A stretch of DNA of 64,000 nucleotides from Prevotellaceae bacterium (GCA_015256945.1 JABZLB010000010.1:14462-78461), one strand, 5' to 3'; shown: positions 1 to 9,659, counted from the first letter of the stretch. Notes: a model not told the origin generated them from the sequence alone. Numbers and translations: made by a program.

Positions 1-1242
1 CATTCCGCCAACCGTTGGGAAAATACCGGCACGCATTGTCCAGTATTTTCCATACACTTCGGGGTCGTCGGTGAACGAAAAGGGCTGGTAAAGGCTGAAA
101 GGTTTCAGCGTATCTGTGATGGTGCTGACGTTGTGAGCAAGCTCCTCTTGCGTCATGGCCTTGGTCTCTGTAAGTATGGCAGTGAGGTTGTGATAATCGC
201 CGGGGGCCACGCCTTTAATCCGTCCCGCATCAACATCCTTCTTGTATTGCAGGAAAACAGGGTCGTTAACCGATGCCAACGACAGGTAATCGAGCATCTC
301 TGCACTCTTAACCATGAGGTCTTCTGCACTCATTTCGAGATTCTGTGCCGGTGCTTTCAGCTGCTTTAAAGCCACTACGGCATGACAGCTTTCAACCATT
401 GTGTGGAAGTATACCATTGCCGTTGCACGGAAAGGATATTCATGAAGTGTTTTCATGGTAACCTCAGCGAGGAAAGCTAACGTGCCTTCAGAACCAACTA
501 TTGAGTGGGCAATGATGTCAAAAGGGTCGTTGTAGGCTGTCAATGGCCGCAGATTCAGTCCGGTAACATTCTTGATACTGTATTTCTTTTTGATACGGTC
601 GGCCAGTGTTTTGTTGCTTCTTACATCGTCGCGCAACTGTTCAATGTTGCGTATAAAATCGGGATGGGTTTGACGAAACTGCTTTTTGCTTTCATCATTG
701 CCCGTATCGAGCAGGGTCCCATCGGCCAGAATGATACGGGCCGAGCACAGCATGCGGTCGGAGTTGGCATGTACTCCGCAGTTCATTCCAGAACCATTGT
801 TGCATACAATGCCTCCTATCATGGCACTGTTTACCGATGCAGGGTCGGGAGGAAGCACACGGCCGAATGGTTTTAAGATGCTATTTACGCGGCCTCCCAG
901 AAGTCCGGGTTGCATGGTAATGGTATTGCGGTCTGCACTTACATGGTATTTCTCCCAGCTCTTACCAGCAACGATAAGAACCGAATCGCTCAGGCTCTGG
1001 CCCGAAAGTGATGTACCGGCAGCACGAAACGTAAAGGGAATATGATGATTATAGCAAGCTTTTACGATTTGTGAAACTTCTTTCTCATTGTCTGAACGTA
1101 TGACAATACGTGGCGTTAACCGGTAAAAACTGGCGTCTGTACCCCACGCAAGTGTACGTAATTCATCGGTATATATTCGTTCAGAGGGGAGAAACAACTT
1201 GAGTTCTTGTAAAAGTTGTTCGTAATTTTTAGAATCAATCAT
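1..1242 (-). CDS. FAD-binding oxidase, GlcD/D-lactate dehydrogenase type (3' end outside window)
   Basis: The first 414 codons of a flavoprotein dehydrogenase of the FAD-binding type 4 (PCMH/VAO) family; the gene continues past base 1. The translation carries the FAD-binding signature PPDPASVNSAMIGGIVCNNG near residues 120-145, preceded by FRAAGTSLSGQ, the phosphate-binding loop of this family. Relatives oxidise D-2-hydroxyacids (D-lactate, glycolate, D-2-hydroxyglutarate) and pass electrons to quinone or to a fused Fe-S domain. In Bacteroidetes the protein is often ~900 residues with a C-terminal Fe-S module, but that part is not visible here. The start is the ATG read from 1242 on the minus strand, just downstream of a TAATTTTG promoter box. 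The family is clear; the substrate is not determinable. Confidence 0.85.
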   Translation of the reverse strand, partial: MIDSKNYEQLLQELKLFLPSERIYTDELRTLAWGTDASFYRLTPRIVIRSDNEKEVSQIVKACYNHHIPFTFRAAGTSLSGQSLSDSVLIVAGKSWEKYHVSADRNTITMQPGLLGGRVNSILKPFGRVLPPDPASVNSAMIGGIVCNNGSGMNCGVHANSDRMLCSARIILADGTLLDTGNDESKKQFRQTHPDFIRNIEQLRDDVRSNKTLADRIKKKYSIKNVTGLNLRPLTAYNDPFDIIAHSIVGSEGTLAFLAEVTMKTLHEYPFRATAMVYFHTMVESCHAVVALKQLKAPAQNLEMSAEDLMVKSAEMLDYLSLASVNDPVFLQYKKDVDAGRIKGVAPGDYHNLTAILTETKAMTQEELAHNVSTITDTLKPFSLYQPFSFTDDPEVYGKYWTMRAGIFPTVGGM

Positions 1243-1266
1243 AATGCTTTTCGCTTCAAATCATTC

Positions 1267-1274
1267 CAAAATTA
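1267..1274 (-). promoter_or_regulatory. -7 promoter box (TAATTTTG) for the FAD oxidase
   Basis: Matches the Bacteroidetes TAnnTTTG element on the minus strand, 25 bases upstream of the oxidase start codon. Bases 1275-1457 further upstream show no gene. Confidence 0.5.
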
Positions 1275-1459
1275 CACAAAATAGCCAAAATGTGCAAGAA
1301 TAAAGACGAACTTTTTATATAGTTTTTTGCTGGTTTTTGAATGGAAATCACAATGTTTCCAAACACAAACATTTTTCATTTCGAACAGGAAAATATTGCT
1401 TTTTAAATGAAAGTATTTATAGGCCGGACCGAAAAAGAATTTGCAGGCGGACAAAAAAA

Positions 1460-1496
1460 GTTCCTCCCTAAAATGGAAAACATTTTAGGGAGGAAC
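1460..1496 (-). terminator. Rho-independent terminator of the UPF0210 gene
   Basis: A perfect 16-bp stem (1460-1475 with 1481-1496, loop GAAAA). On the minus strand it is followed by a run of seven T (1453-1459). It lies just past the stop codon of the gene ending at 1528. Confidence 0.85.
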
Positions 1497-1527
1497 GTAA
1501 AGACTTTGTCTTAATGACGGTAATATG

Positions 1528-2928
1528 CTAATTTTTAAACGAATGGACAGGGGCTGGAATACGTCCTCTGCGGTCAACGAAACGCTGACTCGAAAAACTG
1601 TTCACCGGCATGATGGGAGCCTTACCCAATAATCCACCCCATTCAATGCTCTCACCTACGTTCTTTCCAATCACGGGGATGATACGAACAGCCGTTGTTT
1701 TCTGGTTAATCATACCAATAGCGGCCTCGTCTGCAATAAGTCCTGCTATCGTGGTTGCAGGGGTATCGCCAGGTATTGCAATCATATCCAGACCAACAGA
1801 ACATACACATGTCATGGCCTCAAGCTTTTCAAGGGTAAGCGCTCCTGTCGTAACGGCATCAATCATACCCTGATCTTCGCTCACGGGAATGAAAGCACCT
1901 GACAGTCCTCCCACGTAAGAGCTGGCCATAATACCGCCTTTTTTCACTTGGTCATTGAGCATAGCGAGAGCCGCTGTTGTACCAGGCGCTCCGGGATGCT
2001 CTACACCAATACACTTCAAAATGTCGGCAACCGAGTCGCCTACTGCAGGAGTAGGGGCCAAAGATAAGTCGATTATGCCGAAAGGAACGCCTAAACGTCT
2101 GCTTGCCTCGCGTGCAACGAACTGTCCAACACGTGTAATTTTGAACGCGGTTTTTTTGATAGTTTCGCATAAAAGTTCAAAATTGGCTTCGCCATTCTTG
2201 TCTTTACTTTCTTCGCGTGCTTTGCGATCCATCTCCTCTAAGGCATATTTCACAACGCCCGGACCCGATACTCCCACATTAATTATGGTGTCAGCTTCGC
2301 TCACTCCATGAAAAGCGCCTGCCATAAATGGGTTATCATCAGGTGCGTTACAGAAGACAACAAGCTTTGCAGGCCCTATACACGCTTTGTCACGAGTGGC
2401 TTCTGCTGTAGCTTTTATGATGTCACCCATCAGTCTTACTGCATTCATGTTGATACCATTCTTAGTGGAGCCAACGTTCACGCTCGAACAAACCAGGTCG
2501 GTAGATGCCAATGCTTCAGGGATAGAACGTATTAAAAGCTCATCACTTGGCGTCATTCCCTTTGATACAAGAGCCGAAAAACCGCCCAGAAAATTTACGC
2601 CAACGGCAGCTGCCGCTTTATCAAGCGTTCGCGCAATCTGTACATAGTCGGCGGTGGTATGGCAACAAGTGGCTCCTACAAGGCTTACGGGGGTTACACT
2701 GATACGCTTATGAACAATAGGAACTCCTATCTCACGGCTTATCTCTTCGCCCGTAGCTACAAGGTCTTTGGCGCATGTTGTTATCTTATTATATATTTTA
2801 TCGCAGCAGGTTTTAAGGTCAGTGTCGGCACAATCAAGCAGGCTTATACCCATGGTAATGGTGCGTACATCGAGGTTTTCCTGCTCAACCATGTGGTTGG
2901 TCTCTAATACTTCGGATGGCGTTATCAT
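1528..2928 (-). CDS. PFL family protein, UPF0210 (DUF711)
   Basis: 466 residues matching UPF0210/DUF711, a widespread family of unknown biochemical function often listed as PFL family because of a distant resemblance to glycyl-radical enzyme folds. Recognisable segments are the N-terminal [14 protein letters not shown], then [13 protein letters not shown] and [16 protein letters not shown]. The length is that of the family. Its start overlaps the stop of the upstream ACT protein by 4 bases (ATGA), so the two are almost certainly translationally coupled. The same UPF0237-UPF0210 pairing is known in Firmicutes, which suggests the ACT protein senses a small molecule for this enzyme. Function is inference only. 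Confidence 0.9.
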   Translation of the reverse strand: MITPSEVLETNHMVEQENLDVRTITMGISLLDCADTDLKTCCDKIYNKITTCAKDLVATGEEISREIGVPIVHKRISVTPVSLVGATCCHTTADYVQIARTLDKAAAAVGVNFLGGFSALVSKGMTPSDELLIRSIPEALASTDLVCSSVNVGSTKNGINMNAVRLMGDIIKATAEATRDKACIGPAKLVVFCNAPDDNPFMAGAFHGVSEADTIINVGVSGPGVVKYALEEMDRKAREESKDKNGEANFELLCETIKKTAFKITRVGQFVAREASRRLGVPFGIIDLSLAPTPAVGDSVADILKCIGVEHPGAPGTTAALAMLNDQVKKGGIMASSYVGGLSGAFIPVSEDQGMIDAVTTGALTLEKLEAMTCVCSVGLDMIAIPGDTPATTIAGLIADEAAIGMINQKTTAVRIIPVIGKNVGESIEWGGLLGKAPIMPVNSFSSQRFVDRRGRIPAPVHSFKN

Positions 2929-3197
2929 ATACGGTGCATTTTATCAAAGATGTCTTCTAACTGAATTTTTGCCTGTACGCCTTTTGCGTTACCCACAGCC
3001 TGTAACTCGTTGCTTAGTGTTTCGAAGTTCTTGGTGGCCTTACTAAGGTCAACAATCATCATCATATTAAAGAATTCCTGTACGATGGTTTGGCTGATAT
3101 CAAGGATATTGATTCCGTTATCTGCAAGATAGGTACACACTTGGGCAATGATTCCTGAGGTGTCTTTGCCCACTACTGTAATAATTGCTCTTGTCAT
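2925..3197 (-). CDS. ACT domain-containing protein, UPF0237
   Basis: A 90-residue single ACT domain protein. The N-terminus [20 protein letters not shown] is the first strand and glycine-containing ligand turn typical of ACT domains, followed by the helix [19 protein letters not shown] domains bind amino acids or similar ligands and usually regulate a partner. It is the first gene of a two-gene operon with the UPF0210 protein, overlapping it by 4 bases. A TATCTTTG box lies 36 bases upstream of the start. Family assignment is firm; the ligand is unknown. Confidence 0.9.
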   Translation of the reverse strand: MTRAIITVVGKDTSGIIAQVCTYLADNGINILDISQTIVQEFFNMMMIVDLSKATKNFETLSNELQAVGNAKGVQAKIQLEDIFDKMHRI

Positions 3198-3232
3198 CGT
3201 TTAAGCTTTATAGAATTATGTTTCATTATGTG

Positions 3233-3240
3233 CAAAGATA
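3233..3240 (-). promoter_or_regulatory. -7 promoter box (TATCTTTG) for the UPF0237-UPF0210 operon
   Basis: TAnnTTTG match on the minus strand, 36 bases upstream of the ACT-domain gene start. It faces away from the DUF389 promoter in the same intergenic region. Confidence 0.6.
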
Positions 3241-3397
3241 CAATTATATTCTTAAATTGCTTTGGCCTTATTATAAAAATATTTTCACATGTTTTTGCGG
3301 AGATAAAGCGTACTTCCGTATGATTTTAAAATAAGGTAGTTCGTATAGAATTATATAGTATTAAGCGTGTAAAGCCGAATATTCTCTTTCTTTTTAT

Positions 3398-3405
3398 TAA
3401 ATTTG
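3398..3405 (+). promoter_or_regulatory. -7 promoter box (TAAATTTG) for the DUF389 gene
   Basis: TAnnTTTG match 31 bases before the DUF389 start codon at 3437. Confidence 0.55.
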
Positions 3406-3436
3406 CAAGCATTAAAAATTAAAGTAAAAGAATAAG

Positions 3437-4783
3437 ATGGAGCAAACTCAATCAAAATTATGGCGAACCGTTAAGTGGTATTTCAACGCATTACCCGATA
3501 AGGAAGACGAGGCCCAGACGATAGAACAGATTAGCAGTGGTGTAGTTTTCAATGGTGCAAACCTATGGGTTCTTATCCTTGCTATTTTCATAGCGTCGTT
3601 AGGTTTGAACGTCAATTCAACGGCAGTTATTATAGGTGCCATGCTCATTTCACCATTAATGGGTCCTATTATCGGCATGGGACTGGCTGTTGGTATTAGT
3701 GATTTAGACTTGTTAAAACGCTCAGCTAAGAACTATTTGGTAGCAACGGTTATCAGTGTACTTACAGCAGCTATTTACTTTTCGCTGTCGCCTATTACCG
3801 AAGCGCGCTCAGAGCTTTTGGCTCGCACCTCTCCAACACTCTACGATGTGCTTATAGCCTTGTTTGGTGGCGCTGCAGGAATTCTGGCATTGGCCACAAA
3901 GGGTAAGGGAAATGTGTTGCCGGGTGTGGCTATTGCTACCGCACTGATGCCACCATTGTGTACAGCGGGTTACGGGTTGGCTGTAGGACAGGCCAGTTTC
4001 TTTTTTGGTGCCATCTATCTTTTCTTTATTAATACTGTGTTTATCGCGCTGGCAACCTATGTAGGTGTCAGAATGATGCACTTCCGAAGCCGTCAGTTTG
4101 TTGAGGCTGCAAGGTTAAAAAAGGTGCGTATGTACATCATGTTAATAACGGTTGCAACCTTATTACCAGCCACGTATATGACGGTACAGATTATTAAAGA
4201 CAGCATACGCGACAACAATACCAACAGTTTCGTGAAGAACGAATTGTCGGTAAAGGGTACTCAAATACTCTCTCAGAGTCGTGATGATGCGAAACAAGTC
4301 ATTAAGATTGTTTCGATTGGGAAACTGATTTCCAAAGATGTGATAACCCGTGCGCAAAAACAACTACCCATGTATAGCTTGGGAGGATATCGTTTGCACG
4401 TAATACAGGGTTATGAAAGCGATAGTCTTTTATTAACTGATACGAGCATGGGCGTATCTGCGCAGTCGGCTAACACTACTAAAAAACAGCTGATAGAACA
4501 GGTAGCCCAAATGCAAACACTTCAGAACGATTTAGCTAAATATACACGCTATGAGAAATTAAGCGGCCAAATTTCGGCAGAACTAAAGGCTATTAGCCCT
4601 CAAGTGCGCAGTATTATATTGGCTCCTGTACAAGAAACAAGCACAGATAGCGTTCATGCAAAGCGTTATGTCATTGCGGTTTTATCGTATAATGGTCGTA
4701 TGTCGAAAGCTGAATATGTGCGTTTACAGCAATGGTTAAAAGCTCGTTCTGAGGCTGATAGCTTGCGTCTTTTAGTTCCATAA
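3437..4783 (+). CDS. DUF389 domain integral membrane protein (TIGR00341-like)
   Basis: 448 residues. The N-terminal half holds about six hydrophobic segments between residues 38 and 250, including the conserved stretch NSTAVIIGAMLISPLMGPIIG (about 57-77) and LPGVAIATALMPPLCTAGYGLA (about 157-178), both hallmarks of DUF389. The C-terminal ~190 residues are soluble, with a helical, possibly coiled-coil stretch (KKQLIEQVAQMQTLQNDLAK) and a charged tail. Some distant relatives have been linked to lipid or small-molecule transport, but no function is established for the family. It stands alone, with its own promoter box and a strong hairpin after the stop. Confidence 0.88.
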   Translation: MEQTQSKLWRTVKWYFNALPDKEDEAQTIEQISSGVVFNGANLWVLILAIFIASLGLNVNSTAVIIGAMLISPLMGPIIGMGLAVGISDLDLLKRSAKNYLVATVISVLTAAIYFSLSPITEARSELLARTSPTLYDVLIALFGGAAGILALATKGKGNVLPGVAIATALMPPLCTAGYGLAVGQASFFFGAIYLFFINTVFIALATYVGVRMMHFRSRQFVEAARLKKVRMYIMLITVATLLPATYMTVQIIKDSIRDNNTNSFVKNELSVKGTQILSQSRDDAKQVIKIVSIGKLISKDVITRAQKQLPMYSLGGYRLHVIQGYESDSLLLTDTSMGVSAQSANTTKKQLIEQVAQMQTLQNDLAKYTRYEKLSGQISAELKAISPQVRSIILAPVQETSTDSVHAKRYVIAVLSYNGRMSKAEYVRLQQWLKARSEADSLRLLVP

Positions 4784-4801
4784 TAAATCTGATTATAAAA
4801 G

Positions 4802-4836
4802 AATATTCCCGTTTTGACATTCAAAACGGGAATATT
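4802..4836. terminator. Bidirectional terminator between convergent genes
   Basis: A perfect 16-bp stem (4802-4817 with 4821-4836, loop CAT) between the ends of the plus-strand DUF389 gene and the minus-strand barrel gene. It is flanked by T-rich sequence on both strands. Confidence 0.85.
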
Positions 4837-4840
4837 TTAT

Positions 4841-5617
4841 TTAGCGTGCCTTCGACTCAATCCAGCTTCCGATGATCCAAAGTAGGTTATTCCATGCACG
4901 AGTGCTTACGGGTTCGGTGGGGAAGTCAAGCTTCAAGCCCACAGAAATATTGCTGCGTATCCATGTATTTCTTTTGTTTGATGTTTGGTTTACCAGCGGT
5001 CCGTCAATGTAAGTAACGTCATAACGGTTATGCCCCCAAAGGCCAAAGCGGTATTCGTAGTCAATACACAGTGACAGCGTACTTAGCAAATGTATATCGA
5101 TACCTATTTGAGGATAGAAACTTAAGCCCGGACACTGCACGTCCCAGGCCATTTTAAACTTACGGCCAGGGTAAGCTTGCTGGGCCGTAAACACTCCGTT
5201 GCCAACAGTTTTACCCAAGTTAAGGAAGTTGGTTTGTACAAGAGCACCGATATGTGGCTGCACAATCCATTTCAAAGGAAAGAAGTAATATTTTATCCCT
5301 CCTTCGATACCAGCCATGTTTATGTGTTTAAAGCCGATGCCATTAGCCGCATCAGTCATCATACCGATGCTTTCAAGGTAAAGCCCTCCTGTAAGTACAA
5401 ACCGGTTGGAAAGATAGTAATCACCAGTGATGTGGAACGTATTTCCTTCGTCATCGTTCAGGTAAAACGGTTGGTTGTTAGGCGAATTGTCATTAATAGT
5501 AATGCCTCCCACGCGTGCAGATATGGCCCAACGAATTGAATCTCTTTCATTTTGTGCCATGATAGAGGTTGAATACAAACTTAATAATAAGCTGATGATG
5601 AAGGAAAACGTTTTCAT
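4841..5617 (-). CDS. Secreted/outer-membrane beta-barrel protein of unknown function
   Basis: 258 residues with an N-terminal signal peptide (MKTFSFIISLLLSLYSTSIMAQ, cleavage after MAQ). The rest alternates polar and hydrophobic residues in strand-like segments (YYLSNRFVLTGGLYLES, GGIKYYFFPLKWIVQPHIGA, LSLCIDYEYRFGLWG) as in small outer-membrane barrels. It closes a minus-strand run of four exported proteins, 69 bases after the transglutaminase-like gene, so it may be cotranscribed with the peptidoglycan genes. No specific family was recognised. The barrel call rests on pattern only. Confidence 0.65.
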   Translation of the reverse strand: MKTFSFIISLLLSLYSTSIMAQNERDSIRWAISARVGGITINDNSPNNQPFYLNDDEGNTFHITGDYYLSNRFVLTGGLYLESIGMMTDAANGIGFKHINMAGIEGGIKYYFFPLKWIVQPHIGALVQTNFLNLGKTVGNGVFTAQQAYPGRKFKMAWDVQCPGLSFYPQIGIDIHLLSTLSLCIDYEYRFGLWGHNRYDVTYIDGPLVNQTSNKRNTWIRSNISVGLKLDFPTEPVSTRAWNNLLWIIGSWIESKAR

Positions 5618-5686
5618 ATTATAGGATTTTTTTTCTATCTGGATGATGCGATTGCATAGAAAAATACGAATGATTTGAAGTTTGTG

Positions 5687-7084
5687 TTAAGGTTCGAGGT
5701 ATTGAACGTCGATGGCCCAATGCCATTTATCAAAGTAGAGATTACCGCCATACCATTCAACTTCTCCTCTTTGAAAGTCGACAGTTTCGGAGCGTGGAAA
5801 CTTTTTTGCAGGGTAAAGGTTGCGTGAAAAGTCGTTGTTTACGACCATTCGCCAGCTATCTATACCTCCAAGAAAGAAATAGCGTATGGCCTCATCATTT
5901 GAAAAGTCCATGATTCCAAACGACTGATCTACCGGAACCCAGCCCGGACCTTCAAAATAAATTTCGCACCAGTCGTGTAGATTCTGCTCATGTGGATGCA
6001 TCATGAAGCCGCTCTGAAAATGGCCTGGTATGCCTTTTGCACGACAAAGAGTAAGGAAAAGGAGAGTAACCTGGCCACAATCGCCATGCTTGTTATCAAT
6101 AACGTATTCAGGGATATTGGGAATTGTACTATATTCGCGAGCTGAAGCCCATGGGAAATGGTCGTTGATATAGGTGAAAATGGCACGAGCCTGGAGTAAC
6201 GGATTACTGATTCCGCGTGTGATACTGTCGGCAAGTTGTTGAAGACGTGGGGTCACAATAATGTGTTGACGTCGATTTTCGGTGAATTTACGGTAAGCAG
6301 CTGAATGCTTATTATATGGCTTTACATCGGATGGCTTTAGATTAAACCATGCTCCGCGAGTAGTGAATTCGAACTCTTCACTGAAAATGGTAGGCTGTCC
6401 TTTTTGCGCTTTATGTTCCATGTAAATGGATGAGTGGTCGCACGACATGGGAGAGCGTGTAAATTTATCCTGGCTTGTACTGATTAATTTTACATTTGTC
6501 TGGCGTTTAATATCTGTACGTGGGAAAGGCATCCAGCAGCGAAGCAGAGTGCCATCGGGTACAGCATCGGGATTTACAGTAATAGTATATCTTACACGTA
6601 TGCGTTTAGGTTCTGCCAAATGGTCAGGACCTGAATTCTTAATTATGGCCGGGATATTTACAATATCATCTGTCATAGCCCCGCTATCACCTACTTTGCT
6701 GACTCCTGCCTTAATATCACGACATGCCTTATCAATACGAAAGAGGTTAGGACCGGCACTATGGAAATAATGTTTCTTACCATTTATAAAGTAAGTTTCA
6801 AGTGCACCGCTCTGTTCCCACGCTTCCATCAAACTGTCTGTTACGTCTGGAATATAACGTTTAATGTAGTTTTTTACTTCTTCGTGTGTCTTATTAAAGT
6901 CTATTGCTATACGGTTTTGCCTGTCCTTATGCCAGCCATGCGGGTGCTGGGCATGAAGCGGTAAAACCATAATTATGGTGAAAAGAAAAGCGATAAAGAA
7001 AGAAAACGCACTATTGGGTTGGTTATTCAAGATAGGGATAATAGAATTAAGAATACTTTTTTCTGACTTTTTTTGATTTTTCAT
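5687..7084 (-). CDS. Transglutaminase-like domain protein, exported
   Basis: 465 residues. A hydrophobic export segment spans about residues 26-46 (FSFFIAFLFTIIMVLPLHAQ) after an unusually long polar N-terminus. The C-terminal third is a transglutaminase-like cysteine peptidase fold with the full triad visible: Cys336 in HGDCGQ, His370 in LHDWCEIY and Asp386 in PVDQSFG. Such bacterial domains are usually peptidases or amidases acting on peptides or the cell wall. The neighbours, an NlpC/P60 peptidase and a dipeptide epimerase, suggest periplasmic muropeptide breakdown. A start further in is possible, but the next Met is too far into the hydrophobic segment. Confidence 0.82.
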   Translation of the reverse strand: MKNQKKSEKSILNSIIPILNNQPNSAFSFFIAFLFTIIMVLPLHAQHPHGWHKDRQNRIAIDFNKTHEEVKNYIKRYIPDVTDSLMEAWEQSGALETYFINGKKHYFHSAGPNLFRIDKACRDIKAGVSKVGDSGAMTDDIVNIPAIIKNSGPDHLAEPKRIRVRYTITVNPDAVPDGTLLRCWMPFPRTDIKRQTNVKLISTSQDKFTRSPMSCDHSSIYMEHKAQKGQPTIFSEEFEFTTRGAWFNLKPSDVKPYNKHSAAYRKFTENRRQHIIVTPRLQQLADSITRGISNPLLQARAIFTYINDHFPWASAREYSTIPNIPEYVIDNKHGDCGQVTLLFLTLCRAKGIPGHFQSGFMMHPHEQNLHDWCEIYFEGPGWVPVDQSFGIMDFSNDEAIRYFFLGGIDSWRMVVNNDFSRNLYPAKKFPRSETVDFQRGEVEWYGGNLYFDKWHWAIDVQYLEP

Positions 7085-7176
7085 AAAGGTTTTCGGGTTA
7101 AGTTCTATTATATTCTCAGATGATGTTCTTTCCTGTTTTTATAATCATAGAAAAGAACATCATGCAGAAAACATAC

Positions 7177-8334
7177 TTATTTTAATGTAACTCCAATTCC
7201 TGGAGAGTCGGGCAACGTTATTTTACCCTTAACCACTTGCATACCTTTGAAGCGGTCGTTTGAGATAAGCAGGTTGCCGTCGAGGTCGGCAAAGTCGACC
7301 GCTGGTGCCAATTGTGCTGCGGCAGATATGGCGCATGATGTTTCCGTCATGCAGCCTATCATGACCTTTAAGCCTCTTGCACGTGCGTAATTAAGCATTT
7401 TCCAGGCTTCACGCATACCAGTACACTTCATCAATTTGATATTAATTCCAGAATAAGCATTCTCTATTGCCCTGATGTCTTTTAGGCGTTGGATAGCTTC
7501 GTCGGCAAATATGGGCAGCGGTGAATGTTCGGTAACCCATGCTGTTTCGTCTATCATATTCTTGGGCATAGGTTGTTCAACCATGACAATACCCTTTTCT
7601 TTGAGCCAGAATATCATATCAAGGGCTTGCTGTTTGTCAGTCCATCCCTGATTAACATCTACTGCAATAGGCAAATCGGTTACAGAACGTATCGTTTCAA
7701 TCATCTCCTTGTCATTATCACGACCCAATTTTACTTTGAGAATATTGAAGCGATCTGCACATTCGCGTGTTTTTTGTTTTACGACATCAGCCGTATCAAT
7801 TCCAATGGTAAAAGTGGTAGAAGGAGCCTTTGATGCTGTTAATCCCCATATCTTGTACCAGGGAGCGCCGAGGAGCTTGCCCACAAGGTCGTGTAATGCA
7901 ATATCAATTGCAGCTTTTGCAGCACTATCGTTAGGAGAGAGACTATCTACATAAGTAAGAATATCTTCAATACGGAACGGATCAGTAAACTGCTCAAGAT
8001 TTACTTTACTTAAAAAATTAGTTACTGATTCTACCGTTTGTCCAAGGTATTGTGGCATAGAGGCCTCTCCGTATCCAGTTATGCCTTCGTAAGTTAACTC
8101 AACCTGGACATCGGGTGTCGTGGTGCGTGAATACGTAGCAACGGTGAAGACATGACGTAATTTTAGCTCGTAAGGGAAAAAGCGTAAGTGTAAACGGCCG
8201 TCGCCTTTGCCCTTACGATTTATATTAACTGATGGCATGGTAAATTTTTCAATGGCTTTTACACCTGTTGTTGTAAGTGCAGCTCCAGCGGCTGCCAATG
8301 TAGCTTTCTTTATAAAATCGCGTCGAGAAGACAT
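7177..8334 (-). CDS. Dipeptide epimerase (L-Ala-D/L-Glu type), enolase superfamily, Tat-exported
   Basis: 385 residues of the mandelate racemase/muconate lactonising subgroup of the enolase superfamily. Catalytic and metal residues are all present: KVK at 200-202, Asp226 (VDVNQG), Glu253 (VEQPMP), Asp278 (FADEA) and Lys300 (IKLMK). The family converts L-Ala-D-Glu to L-Ala-L-Glu during peptidoglycan peptide recycling. The N-terminus has a twin-arginine motif (SRRDFIKK) followed by a hydrophobic stretch, so it should be folded in the cytoplasm and exported by Tat. E. coli YcjG is cytoplasmic, so export is the notable difference. It sits between an NlpC/P60 peptidase gene and a transglutaminase-like gene on the same strand. 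Substrate specificity is inferred from family and context. Confidence 0.87.
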   Translation of the reverse strand: MSSRRDFIKKATLAAAGAALTTTGVKAIEKFTMPSVNINRKGKGDGRLHLRFFPYELKLRHVFTVATYSRTTTPDVQVELTYEGITGYGEASMPQYLGQTVESVTNFLSKVNLEQFTDPFRIEDILTYVDSLSPNDSAAKAAIDIALHDLVGKLLGAPWYKIWGLTASKAPSTTFTIGIDTADVVKQKTRECADRFNILKVKLGRDNDKEMIETIRSVTDLPIAVDVNQGWTDKQQALDMIFWLKEKGIVMVEQPMPKNMIDETAWVTEHSPLPIFADEAIQRLKDIRAIENAYSGINIKLMKCTGMREAWKMLNYARARGLKVMIGCMTETSCAISAAAQLAPAVDFADLDGNLLISNDRFKGMQVVKGKITLPDSPGIGVTLK

Positions 8335-8414
8335 AGTTGTTTTGTAATAGGAGTTAAAGAAAAAAGTAGAAATATTAAGATGTAAGAATATTACCTGTCT
8401 GTTTACACCTTAAT

Positions 8415-9416
8415 TTACTTATAGAAAGGGTTGTTGTCAGTGGTCATTAAATGGGCTTGTTTATTGATAAAGGGTAAAACACGCTGCGCCCATAACAAAC
8501 GCCCTAAGTTATAGGCATCGTAATCGACATCTGATGGTATGAAGCTGGCCTCACGAACCCGTCCCAAAGAATGAATGAAGCGTCCGTTTCCGATATAGAA
8601 TCCTACATGTGAGACACGTGCTGGCTTATCGTTTGTAGCCTGAGTACCAAAGAATAGTAGATCGCCTGGCTGTAAATTGCTGTAATCAGGAGCTATATCT
8701 AAATGAGTCCCTTCGATGGCCATCTGTGAAGCATTACGCGGTATGATGATGTCGTGTTGGAGTAGCGTAGTTCGAACAAAACCACTACAGTCGACCCCTT
8801 TTGTACTTGTTCCACCCCACATATAGGGAATACCTGTTAAGGTTCGAGCAGTATTCAGAATGTCTTGTATGCCATTTTTCAGATTTTTACGCCAATGGTT
8901 TAGTTCGTCAGCTTTTGTACGCAGTACATATCCTTGCCTGCCATCGGGTGTTTGTACGTGGTAAAAAATCCCCTTGGTTCCGAGTAACTTAAGTCGGTTA
9001 GAAGCAACAATATCACAAATTGTAGCAGACTGTGTGTCAGGTTTTGAATAGACAAAGCCGTAAATAGCAGTAACAATGACCAAAGGACCGTTGTTCCATG
9101 CGGAGAGATCATTACGGCTTATTTCTGTTACAGATGAAGGATGAACCCATGACTTATATCCTTCAGGAGTTTCAACTTGCCACCAGTCTTGTTTTTGTAG
9201 GATATGCAGAGGCATTCCCATAAGCCCTTGTGATTCCATACCGGCATCGTAATCACCCTCATTACGAAGATTACATACAGAAACATTGAATAATCCCCAG
9301 CCTTTATCGGATGTTGTTGTATCCTGGGCACATGTGTTTTGTGGGACGAACATGCAAGTAACTGCAAACGCTGTCATTTTTAAAATAGAAAGAATACGTA
9401 TAGGTAACATTCTCAA
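8415..9416 (-). CDS. NlpC/P60 cysteine peptidase with SH3-like domains (YkfC-like)
   Basis: 333 residues with a signal peptide ending near CAQ (residue 31). Two bacterial SH3-like domains (about 45-100 and 112-170) precede a C-terminal NlpC/P60 domain. The catalytic set is visible: Cys210 in GVDCSGF, His270 in VSHVGFYI and His282 in RFIHSLG. This architecture matches YkfC-type gamma-D-glutamyl-L-diamino acid endopeptidases that release L-Ala-D-Glu from muropeptides. The next gene encodes an epimerase for that dipeptide, as in the Bacillus ykf operon. It is the first gene of the run and has a TATTTTTG box upstream. Confidence 0.88.
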   Translation of the reverse strand: MRMLPIRILSILKMTAFAVTCMFVPQNTCAQDTTTSDKGWGLFNVSVCNLRNEGDYDAGMESQGLMGMPLHILQKQDWWQVETPEGYKSWVHPSSVTEISRNDLSAWNNGPLVIVTAIYGFVYSKPDTQSATICDIVASNRLKLLGTKGIFYHVQTPDGRQGYVLRTKADELNHWRKNLKNGIQDILNTARTLTGIPYMWGGTSTKGVDCSGFVRTTLLQHDIIIPRNASQMAIEGTHLDIAPDYSNLQPGDLLFFGTQATNDKPARVSHVGFYIGNGRFIHSLGRVREASFIPSDVDYDAYNLGRLLWAQRVLPFINKQAHLMTTDNNPFYK

Positions 9417-9437
9417 TATAATTCCTTAATAGTATGA

Positions 9438-9445
9438 CAAAAATA
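9438..9445 (-). promoter_or_regulatory. -7 promoter box (TATTTTTG) for the muropeptide operon
   Basis: TAnnTTTG match on the minus strand, 22 bases upstream of the NlpC/P60 start. The following ~200 bases towards the tRNA are AT-rich and show no gene. Confidence 0.5.
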
Positions 9446-9651
9446 CGCATTTTGTTTTATATTGCAAAAATTCTGATATTATTTTTATATAGGTTTGGTA
9501 CAATATGGTTCAATATTCGTTATTTAAAAAAGGATTTAATATCATATTTTAGGATGTATTACAGGATATAATAAATAACAATGTATATAAAACAAAGTGT
9601 TAAACAAGTGTTAATTATTTGGCTTTGTAATATTTTTGTGACATATTTTTC

Positions 9652-9659
9652 TATCTTTG
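9652..9659 (+). promoter_or_regulatory. -7 promoter box (TATCTTTG) for tRNA-Tyr
   Basis: TAnnTTTG match 59 bases before the mature tRNA-Tyr 5' end, with a TTTG at 9635-9638 as a possible upstream element. Confidence 0.55.

Noticed and set aside
505..1045. Plus-strand frames of 123 and 119 codons at the window start
   Set aside because: They are antisense to the FAD oxidase, whose motifs are unmistakable on the minus strand.
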